From positions 337,655,844-337,719,843 of the forward strand of contig NC_090440.1 of NCBI RefSeq assembly GCF_031143425.1: a stretch of DNA of 64,000 nucleotides, in the 5' to 3' direction. The notes under the pieces were generated by a model, which saw only the letters and a list, made by a program, of their open reading frames with translations, was not told the DNA's origin and made no database searches. Positions 12,319 to 23,673 of this stretch are shown in pieces. Both the position numbers and the translations under genes were made by a program. How positions within the stretch are numbered: position 1 is the first letter of the stretch; the number at the start of each line of letters is the position of its first letter. This stretch comes from Pleurodeles waltl. Taxonomy: Eukaryota; Chordata; Amphibia; Caudata; Salamandridae.

Positions 12319-12514
12319 CTACATGATTTGTACAGGGGGAAGAGAAAGTTATTACCAACTGCACCGTCAAAGTGATTGGCCACCATCCCTACCCTTGCCA
12401 TGTGGCACATGCACTCACCGTCGTTTCATGCACGCCGCTCTCTCCCCCGTTCCTTCTTACATCCACCCCCTCCACACAGGCATAGCCCATACATCATGTT
12501 CCCAGTGTACTTAC

Positions 12515-12619
12515 CTGTTTGTCTGGAGGACCGTAGAGTAGCGTGTACTGGGGGAGGACCCCATCCACGAGTTTCTCCAATGTGAAGGCAGGGGCCCTTT
12601 CCCCAGATACTCGAGCCAT
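12515..12619 (-). CDS. Myb-A exon 1, Harbinger-1
   Basis: An ATG at 12619 opens 35 codons ending ..GPPDKQ at donor CAG|GTAAGT. It is three codons shorter than the Harbinger-2 exon through an in-frame deletion beside FT..LEKLV. It encodes the first helix of the Myb-like domain. Confidence 0.75.
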
Positions 12620-13045
12620 TGTCTCTTCCAGACCGAGGTCACAGCAGCACTTGCAGTGTAGGTCCTCTCCTGTCGAAGATCATGTATCGAGTGATTGAAC
12701 AGATAGTAAATGGCGGTCACATCCGCGGCGGTGCATAGCGTCACCGACGGCGAACATCGTCATTGGTTCCTGGGACCCATAGGGTCCAATGTTAACCAAT
12801 GCAGCACTGCGCCGCGGTTTTCGACCACCTACCGCGACGGTGTACAACGCCAGCGCAGTTACCTCACATCCCACTTTAGAGGTCAGTCAGCCGCCATTTC
12901 AGGGGCCCACATGGCTTCATTTTCAACTGCATCACACATACCTAGGCCTAGACTCAACACACATACAGGCCACTTTTTGAGTATGAATGGTGTTCTGTGT
13001 AAGCTGTGGGTACGTACCTCTGAGTTGTTTGACTCTGTGCTCGCT

Positions 13046-14181
13046 GTTGTCCTTCATAAGCACCGTCCGCTGGGACATGTGAGGAGATTGCGGCATCCTC
13101 CGGTGTACCGACCGTTGGTGGACCTGTCGAGAATGGAGGAAAGACATGTGATAATCACATACAGGCTTGACCGTGCCACAATCCAGAAACTGTGTACCTA
13201 GTTGGAGCCAGACCTGATGTCAGCTATCTGCCATCCCACAGGAATCCCCCTTCAAGTGCAGGTGCTGTCAGTGCTTCATTTCCTTGCAAGTGGGTCATTT
13301 CAAACAACAGTGGCCATAGCATCAGGGATGTCCCAGCATATGTTTTCCAACATGTTGTCCAGAGTGTTGTCTGCCCTGCTGAAACACATGCGGAGCTACA
13401 TCGTTTTCCCTCAGGTAGAGGATTTGCCTACAGTGAAAGGTGATTTCTATGCCCTTGGACATATCCCCAACATCATAAATGCCATTGATGGGACCCATGT
13501 GGCTTTGGTCCCCCCCCACAGGAGTGAACAGGTGTACAGAAACCGGAAGAGTTATCATTCGATGAATGTACAGATGGTATGTTTGGCAGACCAGTACATC
13601 TCCCATGTGAATGCCATGTTCCCTGGCTCAGTGCATGACGCTTACATCCTGCGGAATAGCAGCATCCCTTATGTGATGGGTCAATTCCAGAGGCACCGTG
13701 TGTGGCTATTAGGTGAGCACCTGGAAGCAAGTCAGTGGGAATGGTTGTCTGGGGATATCCCGACAGGTTAGTGTGTGTCTAACAGTTGCCCTCGCCATTT
13801 GCAGGTGACTCTGGTTACCCCAACCTGTCATGGCTACTGACCCCAGTGAGGAATCCCAGGACAAGGGCAGAGGAAAGCTACAATGAGGCCCATGGGCGAA
13901 CTAGGAGGGTGATCGAGCGGACCTTCGGCCTCCTGAAGGCGAGGTTCAGGTGCCTCCATATGACAGGTGGATCCCTATTCTACTCACCAAAGAAGGTGTG
14001 CCAGATCATCGTGGCTTGCTGTGTGCTTCACAACTTGGCTTTGCGACGACAGGTGCCCTTTCTGCAGGAGGATGGTCCAGATGGCAGTGTTGTTGCAGCT
14101 GTGGAGCCTGTGGACTGTGAAGACGAGGAAGCAGAGGAAGAAGACAACAGGGACTCAGTGATCCAGCAATATTTCCAGTGA
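13046..14181 (+). pseudogene. HARBI1-like DDE transposase catalytic region, Harbinger-1
   Basis: PIF/Harbinger transposases (DDE_Tnp_4 superfamily, HARBI1 relatives) cut at terminal repeats and integrate at TWA-type sites. The first part (13046-13712) carries the helical N-terminal region and DGTHVAL; the second (13805-14181) carries GDSGYPN and IERTFGLLKARF, so all three acidic positions remain. A CAG-to-TAG change gives an in-frame stop at 13199-13201. A 92 bp GT..AG intron (13713-13804) separates the parts; Harbinger-2 lacks it exactly. The protein would end in an acidic tail closing IQQYFQ. A conserved splice donor lies 7 nt after the stop. Confidence 0.85.
13713..13804 (+). other. 92 bp intron in transposase, absent from Harbinger-2
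   Basis: The sequence TTAG|GTGAGCACC to CATTTGCAG|GTGACT has consensus splice ends and a pyrimidine-rich acceptor. Removing it restores W-L-L-G-D-S-G-Y, matching the continuous reading in Harbinger-2. Harbinger-3 has a diverged 98 bp intron at the same place (33347-33444). Confidence 0.85.
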
Positions 14182-14659
14182 AACACAGGTAAGAATACAA
14201 ACCTGCCTACTACATGTACTTATACACTACTGCCTCTCTACTGCCTGTCTTTTTCACCCAGTGTATGGTCACTGAGTTGTCACTTTCCCTTACGATTTCA
14301 CAGATCTGGGTCCCACAGTGTGACATTTGCTTTGATTCCTCATGGACTAGAGCTGTGTGACATAGGTATGTTGACATTACAAATGAAAGAGTTTTTTGCC
14401 ACAGTTATTGCTAATACAGTATTCCGAAATCACAGACAGACTCCAGATTGTTTTGTGCTTTAAGGGTGTTTATTTTAGTGCTCAAAATTGGAGGGGGTTG
14501 CAAAATGGTGATGGGTGATGGTCGAGGAATGTCCATGGCAGAGTCCAGTCTATTAGTCTCACAGGTGCATTGCCCAAATGGGCATAGGAAGTGGAGCTGT
14601 GGCAGTTCAAGGATGGACAGGGTGACAAAGTGGGACAGAAGGATGACAATCAGGGTGGC

Positions 14660-15483
14660 TCATTTCTTGGCGGGGGTTTTGGCATCGTTCGCTGTCTTGT
14701 TCCTGGATCTCAGGGCCCGTTTGCGAGGGGGTTCTCCCTCTGCAGGGGGTGGGGTGCTGGTGTGCTGGTCCTGTGGCAGAGTCTCCTGTTCACTAGCGCC
14801 TGCGGAGGTGGTGGGCAGTTCATCGTCCATGCTAGTGTCAGGGGCCCTCTGTAGTGCCACAGTGTCCCTTCTGGTGTTGAGTACTTCCTTCAGCACCCCT
14901 ACGATGGTGCCCAGGGTGGAATTGATGGTTCTGAGTTCCTCCCTGAAGCCCATGTACTGTTCCTCCTGCAGGCGCTGGGTCTCCTGAAACTTGGCCAGTA
15001 CCGTTGCCATCGTCTCCTGGGAGTGGTGGTAGGCTCCCATGATGGAGGAGAAGGCCTCGTGGAGAGTGGGTTCCCTGGGCCTGTCCGCCCCTTGTCGCAC
15101 AGCGGCCCTCCCAGTTCCCCTGTGTTCCTGGGCCTCCGTCCCCTGGACCGTGTGCCCAGTACCACTGCCCCCAGGACCCTGTTGTTATTGGGGTGGTGGG
15201 TTAGCCTGGGTTCCCTGTAGTGGTGGACACACTGCTGATTGACATGTCCTGGGGACAGAGGTATGGGCCCACTGGGTGGGTGCTGGGCTGGTGTTTCCAG
15301 AGGGGGAAAGCTCTGTGGTGGCCTGTGACTGGGTGTGGGGAAGCGACTGTCCCGAGGTCCCCGATGGGCCGGGCTGGTCATCTAGATCCAGTTGGACAGA
15401 GGTGCTGTCATCACTGTGGGCCTCTTCTGTTGGTGGTGTGGACATGTGTGGACCCTCCTGTCCGGTGACGTTAGGTAGGGGTC
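14660..15483 (-). pseudogene. Myb-B exon 2, Harbinger-1 (one nonsense codon)
   Basis: The acceptor CTGCAG lies upstream of 15483 and the exon ends with a TGA at 14660. With exon 1 (379 nt) the total is 1203 nt, exactly 401 codons, so the frame is kept apart from one TAA at complement 15185-15187, where Harbinger-2 reads CAA. Content: an acidic, Pro/Ser/Thr-rich linker, a predicted coiled coil (ETMATVLAKFQETQRLQEE and following), and a basic C-terminus (RKRALRSRNK) that looks like a nuclear localisation signal. A single substitution is the only visible defect of this gene. Confidence 0.75.
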
Positions 15484-15808
15484 CTGCAGCGGTATAAAGG
15501 CATGATTATTGCATCTGTGTGTGTCAAGGTGTGCAATGGGTGGGTGACCGTGTACCCCAGTGCTAGCATTCCTGTGTGGGACCCTATGTGATGATGGTTT
15601 AGGGGGGTGTATGGGTATGTGCAGTGGGCATGCTTTAGTGATGGGTGTCCATGCTTTGTAGTTGCATGCAGGGCTTGGTGTTGGGATGGGTGGTTTGTGA
15701 TAGTGGGACGTTTGTGAGGAGTAGGAGTGATGGGAGAGAGTGTGAGCGTGGGGGTATGTGCTGGCATGCAGGTAGGGTGGGGGATGTAATAGTAAAGCTT
15801 TGACTTAC

Positions 15809-16187
15809 CAGAGTCTATTCCTCCACCTACTCCTGCGAGGCCCTCAGGATGCAGAATAGCCAAGACCTGCTCCTCCCATGTTGTTAGTTGTGGGGGAGGA
15901 GGTGGGGGTCCGCCGCCAGTCCGCTGAACCGCCAGGTGGTGTCTTGAGACCACAGACCGCACCTTCCCCCGTAGGTTGTTCCACCTCTTCCTGATGTCCT
16001 CCCGATTTCTTGGGTGTTGTCCCACTGCGTTGACCCTGTCCACTATTCTTCGCCATAGCTCCATCTTCCTTGCAATGGAGGTGTGCTGCACCTGTGATCC
16101 GAATAGCTGTGGTTCTACCCGGACGATTTCCTCCACCATGACCCTGAGCTCCTCCTCCGAGAACCTGGGGTGTCTTTGCGGTGCCAT
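15809..16187 (-). CDS. Myb-B exon 1: Myb/SANT-like DNA-binding domain, Harbinger-1
   Basis: The exon runs from ATG 16187 (MAPQRHPRFSEEELRVMVEE) to donor CTCTG|GTAAGT and is open throughout. The start is placed at MAPQ because the homologous exon of Harbinger-2 begins there, although the frame is open further upstream. F9, W45 and W69 fit the hydrophobic positions of a Myb/SANT-like domain of the kind in NAIF1 and Harbinger Myb-like proteins, and RNREDIRKRWNNLRGKV is the putative recognition helix. A Gly-Pro-Pro run follows. It is not homologous at sequence level to Myb-A beyond the fold. Confidence 0.8.
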
Positions 16188-17098
16188 GGGGTGTTGTAGG
16201 TGATGTGTGGGGTGGTGTGTGGGGTGATAAGTGTGCTGATATGTAGTGGGGTGTTGTGTGAGGTGCATGGAAGTTCTGTGGGTGATGGTGTTGTGTGCCT
16301 GTGGATGCTAGTGTTGTTGATGGTGGTGTCTCCCTCTGGCTTTAGTTCGTGATTTGTGGTCGTAAGGGTTTGTGGGTGATGTGGGTGGGTGTTTTATAGT
16401 GTATTGAGTGTGTGGGAGTGGTGTGTGTATGTGTATCAGGTGTGTGTATTTGGAATTGTCCAATGTGTCTGTGTTTTGTAAGTGTGTGTGTATTTTGAGC
16501 GCAGCGGTGTGTACCGCCAATGGAATATCACGGTTGAAAGACCGCCGCGTGGATTCGTGGGTCGTGATAGTGTGGGTGTATTTCTGTTGGCGTGACGGTG
16601 GAGGTTTTGTTTTCGCCAGTTTATCACTGACCTTTGGTGTGGCGGACTTGTCTGGGTGTCTGAATTTTGGCAGATTCCGAACTGTGGGTCATAATAGCTG
16701 TGGCGGAATTCCGCGGCGGTATGGTGGCGGTCTTCTGCACGGCGGTAAGCGGCTTTTACCGCCAATGTTGTAATGAGGGCCTTATTCTTTTGAAAATTCA
16801 TATTTTTACTTGTGTATGTTGGATGTTTGTAATTTCAGTCTTGTTTGATTTAGATAAATATTACCTATTTTTCTAAACTGGTGTGGTGTCCATTTTGTAG
16901 TGTTTTCACTGTAATACTGTGTGTGTTGGTACAAATACTTTACACAGTGCTTCAGAGTTAAGCCTGCTTGCTCGTGCCAAGCTACCAAGGGGGTGAGTAG
17001 GGTTAACCAGGTGTCCTTCTCCTTTGCTTGACTAGAGTGAGGGCTGTTGCTTGGGCTGGGGGTAACCTGACTGCCAAACAAAGACCCATTTCTAACAC

Positions 17099-17116
17099 TG
17101 GTGATCAGCGTTGAGG
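17099..17116 (+). other. Possible primer-binding site of LTR-1 element
   Basis: Directly after the LTR end (..CTAACA, then one C) comes TGGTGATCAGCGTTGAGG. Reverse-transcribing LTR elements usually place a TGG-starting tRNA-complementary site here. I could not match it to a named tRNA. Confidence 0.4.
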
Positions 17117-17335
17117 ATAGGACTTGTATTTGTACTTGACATACAGTGATTGAGTGTGCAATACTGTTTTCATTGCAGACCATTACATAACCACATACTA
17201 CTTGTTTTTGCTTTTGTTCTTTTTGGACTTGTTTTTTTTTTACTTCCATATTTTGGTGATCTTTTTACTGGTAAAAGAACTTCTATTTGGGAACTCTTTT
17301 TCTGCCTTGGAACTTTACACTTTTGATTTGCCATC

Positions 17336-17912
17336 ATGTCTCAATCTGGAGATGCACCAGCTGAAGCTGTTTTTGAACTAGGGAAACTGGAAAGTTACCC
17401 AGTTACTCAATTGAAACAGTTCCGTAAGACTCTTGCCTGTTCCATTAAGAGCTCCACAAGGAAGGAGGATCTGCAAAAGGCACTGAGGGCCTGGGAGTCA
17501 GTCAAGCAGGCTGAGGGCACACAGAGGAGGAGAATGCAGATTAGGATGAGAAGGTGCACAGTCTACATAATGGTATAGTGGGTGGACCTGTTATGCCTGG
17601 GGGAGGGTCTCTAGAGCAGGTAGCAGTGTGTCATCCAAGGGTCTGACTCCTGAAGAGTTACAGGACAGACAGGCAGAGAGGAGTCACCAGATGGAATTAG
17701 AGAGGCTCAAAATGGAGATGGAAGGGAGGAGGCTGGCAATTGAAGAGAAAAGGTTACTGCTGGCTCATGAGCTCAGCTTGAGGAAGCTGGATCAGAGGAG
17801 TCACTCTTGTAGAGATGGTGTCAGCAATAACACAGTGCAGCCTGTGAGAAGGGTGCACATTCCTAAAGACCTAGGGATGGATTACAAGAGGGAGGATGAC
17901 TTATACTTGTAG
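17336..17912 (+). pseudogene. Gag-like remnant of Ty3/Gypsy-type element
   Basis: Two adjoining frames (17336-17578 and 17628-17912) read as a gag-type polypeptide: an N-terminal helical segment with LESYPVTQLKQF and RKEDLQKALRAWE, then GLTPEELQDRQAERSHQ leading into a charged heptad stretch of Glu, Lys, Arg and Leu. I recognise this layout from vertebrate Gypsy-type gag proteins, where it precedes the capsid. A stop and frameshift separate the halves. Capsid, zinc knuckle, protease and polymerase are all missing, because L1 sequence begins at about 17920. Confidence 0.6.
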
Positions 17913-17919
17913 ATTTCTA

Positions 17920-18768
17920 GAAATAGAGAGTAATTACTTTAGGTAAACTATAGCACTGCCCTGTCTAAATTAATGAAAAGTATGACTCGCTGGATATCGA
18001 TTACCTTATCTTTAGCAGGCCGTATTTCTCTCATGAAAATGATTACCTTACCAAAGCTGTAGTACCTGTTCCTTAACATACCCCATTGACTGGGAAGACA
18101 GTTCTTTAAACTGCTCAAGTGACAATTGATTTGTTTTGTGTGGGCGGGAAGGCAACCAGGGTTGAAATGGGAGCTAATAACTTGAGCCGGGTGGGTTTGA
18201 AACCCCGATATGGAGTTATATTATCTAGGTGCCCAAGCTCACTATGCCATCTATTGGTATAAACCACCCCCTTTCATGACACACCTAGCTCTAGAACAGG
18301 GCTACATGGCACCCATTTCACCCACTGAGTACCTAGGACCCACAACATGACTGGAAGCCCCCAACTCTACAGTAGCTTGCACAAATGCGGCATGGAGACA
18401 AGTGACTACAAGGGCAGGAAAATCACTGATGTTCTCTCCCTCCCTTCCAGTTCACTACCAGACTGCTATACCAGTTACTTGTGAAGTCATGTGCTGCAAC
18501 ATGCTTACTGGGACTGGGGTCATCACATGGGGAAACTCTATAGAGAGGATCAATTTGTGGACCGAGCAACACTGCTATCTAACAAGCAACAGACTTCCTT
18601 GGATATCTTTCACTATATTGGATGCACCACAATGTCAAAGCAACTACCCCAGATTTTCCCCAAGAACCACCCACCCTTACCACATTACACACACTGCTCA
18701 GTGAAGATAGGCCACAACACTTGCCGAAGCTGCTGCAGGCAAAATAAAAACAGTACTGGAGGTTTTTT
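17920..18768 (+). pseudogene. L1 ORF2 C-terminal region, decayed
   Basis: The reading around LSLAGRISLMKMITLPK (about 17995-18055), then FLNIPH and, after stops, WELIT and YYLGAQAHYAI, matches the post-polymerase part of L1 ORF2, where a GRI.L.KM..LP.LLY motif precedes W-rich and QL-type motifs. GKLYREDQFVDRATL (about 18532) fits the later GDLY.dG.f.sf..L segment. Multiple stops are present. It has the same orientation as the endonuclease remnant at 5.2-6.2 kb, so it is plausibly the other end of the same L1. Confidence 0.65.
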
Positions 18769-19287
18769 GCCCGCCATATTAGGAGTGTTCTGCTAGGCCA
18801 GTGTGCGAAAACAGTGTTTCCGCCTACTGGCCCAGCTGAACACTCACCACAACATTGACGCGGGCTCATGATAGAGCCAGCAGCAATGTTGTTGTGTATC
18901 GGGTGTGACAACACCCGTCGCGCATTTCACTGCCTGTAATTAAGACAGCGAAATGCACGATGAGGCTGTGCACGGGGGCCCCTGCACTGCCCATGCATTG
19001 CCCCGACACCCCCATTCTGCCAGCCTTTCCATGGCTGTGTTCACCACCATGGAAAGGCTGGCAGATGGGAACTTGTAATCTGGAGGGCAGCGCTGCTGGC
19101 AGCACTGCCCTGGCGGATTACAACCGCCGAGACTGCCATGCTGCAGTCTGGCTGCAGCCTGGCAGTGTCAGCGGTTGGACCCTGGTGGCTCTGCCAAAGT
19201 CAGAATGGGGCAGTTGGACCACCCTGTCTGTGGCAGTCTGTACGGCGGCCCTGGCAGTCAAAGACCGCCACGGTCGCAATGACCCCC
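18768..19287. mobile_element. Non-autonomous Harbinger-like hairpin element, 5'-truncated
   Basis: The right end, CGGTCGCAATGACCCCC followed by TTA (19288-19290), matches the terminal pattern of the full Harbingers. Internally it shows successive inverted repeats, such as tgccagcctttccatgg pairing with ccatggaaaggctggca (19018-19063). The left edge lacks a terminal repeat and abuts L1 sequence. Confidence 0.65.
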
Positions 19288-19290
19288 TTA

Positions 19291-21217
19291 GTGTTGATCT
19301 TATATCTTACAGCACAACATGAGCAGGTGCAGGTGGGAGATAAAGCCACAGAGGTCTGTGACTCGGAACTTCATACTGTTCTCTCTGACACACAATGGCT
19401 ATACTGCTATATGCAAAAAGGGTACATTGCGTCTAATAGTAGGCTGCACATCATTCATTTTAAATTCTTACACAAGATATACTACACCTCAGTACGGTTG
19501 CATAGATTTTACTTCCAACTGGATGACAGGTGCTCTAGATGTAGGATGGTGAGAGCAGATTTTTTACACCTACTACATTTTACATACCAATTCCTTGTCC
19601 TCATTATGTGGCAAAACGAGCTACACAAAAGTTACATAATAACTCCATTTTTGTTGTTGTTTGTATCAACACTATAAAAACTGTATCGCCTTACAGAATT
19701 TGACAAAGAGCTGTATAAAGTACAAATCACAAAACTCGGTTAGACCTTTCCAGACTCAAATAACACATACTGTACAGGGAATGGCAGCTGTATCATAAAG
19801 ACAATAAAGAAAACAATTCTCCCACTAGATCTTGCCAGTCATGGTTGTTTCAAGTATGTTCCTCTTGATTATACTAAATATTAATAGACACTTTTGAAAC
19901 CAAATACCATTATATATTTTTATTTCATTTTGACACGTGAAAGGAATTAGTTAGTTATGCTATTTGTTTTGCTAAAAACTTCAATAAACTACAATATTAA
20001 ACAGAAAAATTATACACATTCTTCACTTTTTGTCACAATGCTGTAATTTGGTGGAAATCAGCAGCGTATCATTGAGAATAACATTATTATCATTGGTGTT
20101 TTCATTACCTAATGAAATAGTTGTTCAATGCCCCTAGTTTGGTACAATATTGATTTTTCAGCATTCAAAGTTGTGTTCACTGTAATTTTTTATATTTTAT
20201 GTAACTTGTAGTGTGTCATGTCCTGGGTTTATTACGGAAATGTACTGGGACAACTTTAACAATGAATGGAGATGGTGCACTACATATTTCAGTGCTACAG
20301 ACTAAAACACATAGGCACTGATTATAAGTTGGAGGTAGTGATAATTACTACATGGAAATAACACATGTGGTGAATTACACCCAAATGCAAGTATGAGAAA
20401 TCAATGGAAACCAGCGCCTTAAAGTACATCCAGTGAAAAGCAGAGTTTAAAAAAACCTGAAAGTATACAGAAGGAAATAAAAGCTGTAAAGCAATATAAA
20501 TAAAAACTAAGACCAGCACGATAATGCAAAAACACAGTACATGCACTCAGGTAAATAATACATTAATTTACACACCTGCACACAGAGCCAGACTACATGA
20601 AGTCATGGACAGGTGAAACTCTTACAGGCTGATTACAGTAATTTACATTTCCAATCAACTGTCCAGCACTGCAAATTTAACACTGCACGACAACTATATA
20701 ATGTTGGCTTGCTGGCTGAGCCAGATCTAAGTCCAATATAATAACAAGGGTATGCCCAGACGTGGGTCCCATGCACACTGTGTCACTGGAGTGAAGTGAT
20801 ATCTGGCTGATGAGTGCTAACTAGGGCAAAACCAGTCTTGAGGTTCCTGTGTTCTGGTTCAGGGAGGACCAAGCCTGGCAGCTCAGGCTGGACTATTCCA
20901 ATGAGAGCAGGGTGAAGACTGATTTGCATATGGCTGGGTCAAAACTGAGGTGGCGTGATATGCAAAATAGTAATGGATCAGGGTGCAGCCGAGTGATTAC
21001 AAGTAGCTGCTATTTATTCAAGCATTCCATCCATCACTTTTAGTATACTTTGCAATAAACCTTACAGCATGAGGATGGAAACAAGGCCACTAATCAATGA
21101 ACTGAAATGGCGCAGCAATGCAGGAGAGCCAGGATTTACACAGTAAGCCATGAAACATAAATCAGATTGTTTATCCAAAGGATAAACATGCTTGATATAG
21201 ACATCATACAAAACATA
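19291..21217. other. AT-rich unassigned DNA
   Basis: No transposon protein, RNA gene or terminal repeat is recognised over this stretch. It is AT-rich and its open frames are short and featureless. Confidence 0.45.
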
Positions 21218-21524
21218 GGGCATCATTTACAAGAAATGACAAAATGATGCCGCAATGCAGCGATGCATCAAAAATGACAACGCTGCTGTACAATAGATCC
21301 TAATACCATGCTAGTGCAATATTTACAAAACAGCACACCATAGCGTTAGGGTCTTGGCTGCATCGAAAACATTATTCTAGCCTGTGTGGCTAGTTTGAAG
21401 AAAAAATGACGCTACTGCTGCAAAAGTGAAGCTAGACTGAATAGCAGCACGTAATTTGACACAAGCCGTGCTACAGTCACTTTTGAGCACCAAAAGCACA
21501 AAAAAAGTCTAAAAAGACCGCATT

Positions 21525-21968
21525 TTGAAAAAAAGCAACAGAACACACTTCAGAGCAAACGTGGAGAACCCAGGAGATCAGAGACCCCAGGACAATCCCA
21601 GCAACCCCAGTACTGGCCAGGATGTCCATTCAGATTCCCAGGAGAAGCGGAAGAGGAAGTGCAAGTTTAGTGAGGAACAAAATAACATTTTGATCACTGA
21701 GGTAACGAAGCAGCAACACCAGTTATTCGTCACCTCAAAATTGCCTTTAGGGAGGAAAGAGGCAATGTAGCAGTCCATTGTGGACATGGGCATCAGTGTG
21801 GCAGTAGTCAAGAGGACAGTGATTGATTGTAAAAAGCACTGGCACAAGTGCAAGCACAGAACAAAGAAGAAACTGGCTTCTGACCGCAAGGCACCATTGC
21901 AGACTGAAGGTGGCAGTCTAGCGCCCCAGGAGCAGCTGGGGCCTATGATAAGCAACAAGAAACATAGG
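21525..21968 (+). pseudogene. NAIF1-like Myb/SANT exon 1 of older element
   Basis: A basic lead-in (KRKRKCKFSEEQNNILITEV) is followed by the Myb/SANT-like fold, with DCKKHWHKCKHRTKKKL as the last helix, then PLQTEGGSLAPQEQL, a layout shared with Myb-B exon 1. The exon ends at donor ATAG|GGTAAGTT. One TAG stop at 21768-21770 replaces what is usually a Trp codon. It is far more diverged than the Myb-B copies. It resembles vertebrate NAIF1 relatives that arose from Harbinger Myb-like genes. Confidence 0.65.
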
Positions 21969-23673
21969 GTAAGTTGCAGCGAGGGGCAGTGTGGCAACTA
22001 AGTTATGTCTTAAGGTGCATGCAGCTATGTCCCAGCACTACAATGCACTGTCTGCAGGCCAAAGGGTAGTATGCTGGTACATCTATGGTTAAACAGCAAA
22101 GAAGTTTAAGGCACACTGACCACTCATAATTTGAACAGTTTAGTACAGATCCATCACCGTACTCACTGCAATGTGTGAAGTGCAGCACTAGCCCACACTT
22201 ACCTTTCTTTGTATTCTGGCACTTGCAGTGCAATGTATAACAGTTCTCACTACAACTCCCAGAATAAACAGCAAAAACATGAACTGGAACAATACACCAA
22301 GCATGCACATTTCTATTTTGCATAACCTAACTGTGACAATGCAGGCCACCTTGCACCATGTAACTACTCGGTTCTATCTGGGCCCATGCACAACAATCTA
22401 GAATGTAAATCCTCTAAATGGAATTGCTGTGTCACAGGAGAAAAAACTCATCTGAGAGTCAGTCAGGTGTGGGCTCTGGGAGGTATTCACACATAGGGAC
22501 ATGGCAAGAGATACATCTATAGTGCCCTGCATGAAACTACATTGCACCCAGCTGACCTGGCATGCAGGATGAGTGCACACAGGTGTCAGCTACCACGGAA
22601 GGGAACATAGGAACCCCTCACAACTAATCAGTAGGACTGGGTATGGGGGGAATGCAAGGGATGCACACTACAGGGCCCTGTCTATACAAATTAATGATGA
22701 TGTATTGACTTGGTGGGCCACGGCTGTGCATCAGAGGTGTTGTCTGTTCAGTGTGAATGGGGAGATTGTGCACACTGGGGAGGTGGAATGGACCTGTGCC
22801 TTGCAATGTAGCCACACAAATACACATGCACTGCTGGGTCTGACTATGCAGCTCTTGTATCACGACTTGGGAGGGTTGGCAGAAAACAGCCCATTGGAGG
22901 ACTTCAACCTACATGTCATGTGTACCCGGGGAGGAAATGTATCATGTGCCGGGAGGGAGTATGATGCAACATTGTCTCACTGTGCCACGTGTAAAATTTG
23001 GAGGATGTCAAACAGGGACCAGACAAGGGATACCGATAACGTCTTAGCCATCACAAATGACATGAGTCATGGAAGCGCCCAGGCTGAAGTGGGTGGGCCA
23101 TGTGATGTGGGAAACATATGTAGGTACTCCCCACTATTTATAACACTACTACCATGTCGGATGATGCCAGACCCATAGCTTTCAATAACAAAGCAACATG
23201 TAGCACCATTGGATATGGTCACGCATAATCCATGTTTTGTAGGCATATGAAAATTAATGTATGATCTGGGTAGCATCAATGTGTGACACTAACACATGTG
23301 CCAGGACCCAAAAGTGGCTGATCAGTGGAGGCATGTACACATACAAGGGCATGGGCCTGAATCACGACAGGTAACACTCTGCAGATATACAACTCTGAGT
23401 GTGATGAAATGGGGGGACTGTCAGTGAATGGCATCAACACAGTGAGACAGGGGCCATCCCCTCAGAGTTTGAACACAGTGTTTGTGAGAAGAATAAAGAG
23501 ATACTGCATCACTATCTAAAATACTGTGAAATGTGCCATCAATACCCATATCTAAAAGGTGCACTTCACTTCAATGTTGAACTGACAGTGCTACATCTGA
23601 AACCTTGAATGCCAACCTGATAATTATTACTAACATCTAACAGAGATCACCATTAACTTTTCTCATTCCATAG
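21969..23673 (+). other. Putative intron of the older Myb gene
   Basis: It is bounded by a GTAAGT donor and a CCATAG acceptor. It contains a 201-codon open frame (22573-23178) with no recognisable domain; see rejected items. No other feature is seen. Confidence 0.4.

Larger units (their letters stand above)
7823..16781 (+). mobile_element. Harbinger-1: full-length PIF/Harbinger transposon, 8959 bp
   Basis: The element is flanked by TTA on both sides (7820-7822 and 16782-16784). Left terminus GGTGGTCATTACAAC pairs with the inverted right terminus GGCCCTCATTACAAC, followed in both by GGCGG-rich subterminal sequence. It holds the same genes as Harbinger-2 in mirror order: transposase exon 1 (+), minisatellites, Myb-A (-), transposase catalytic exons (+), Myb-B (-). 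All three genes carry stops or frameshifts, so this copy is dead as a protein source, but both ends look intact and could be mobilised in trans. It sits inside LTR-1 and is the youngest layer of that nest. Confidence 0.9.
6205..17097 (+). mobile_element. LTR-1: Gypsy-type LTR, interrupted by Harbinger-1
   Basis: The LTR runs from about 6205 to 7822 and resumes at 16785-17097, ending in TTTCTAACA. Its first 60 bp align with the start of LTR-2 (26591), around GTGGTC..CCCC.AACTTT..GCCT. Its last 300 bp align with the ends of LTR-2 and LTR-3, around CTATTTTTCTAAAC, TTAAGCCTG and GACAAGCTACCA-like words. A gag remnant follows, so this is a 5' LTR. The interrupted LTR would be about 1.9 kb. The first bases are too diverged to fix the 5' edge or a target duplication. 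Confidence 0.7.

Noticed and set aside
18185..18210. A B-box-like GGTTTGAAACCCC word suggesting a tRNA gene
   Set aside because: It lies within decayed L1 ORF2 sequence, with no A box or cloverleaf arms at the proper distance.
22573..23178. A 201-codon open frame with several Cys and His
   Set aside because: It falls in the putative intron of the older Myb gene, matches no domain I know, and has no homologue elsewhere in the window. Cys/His spacing is not that of a zinc finger.
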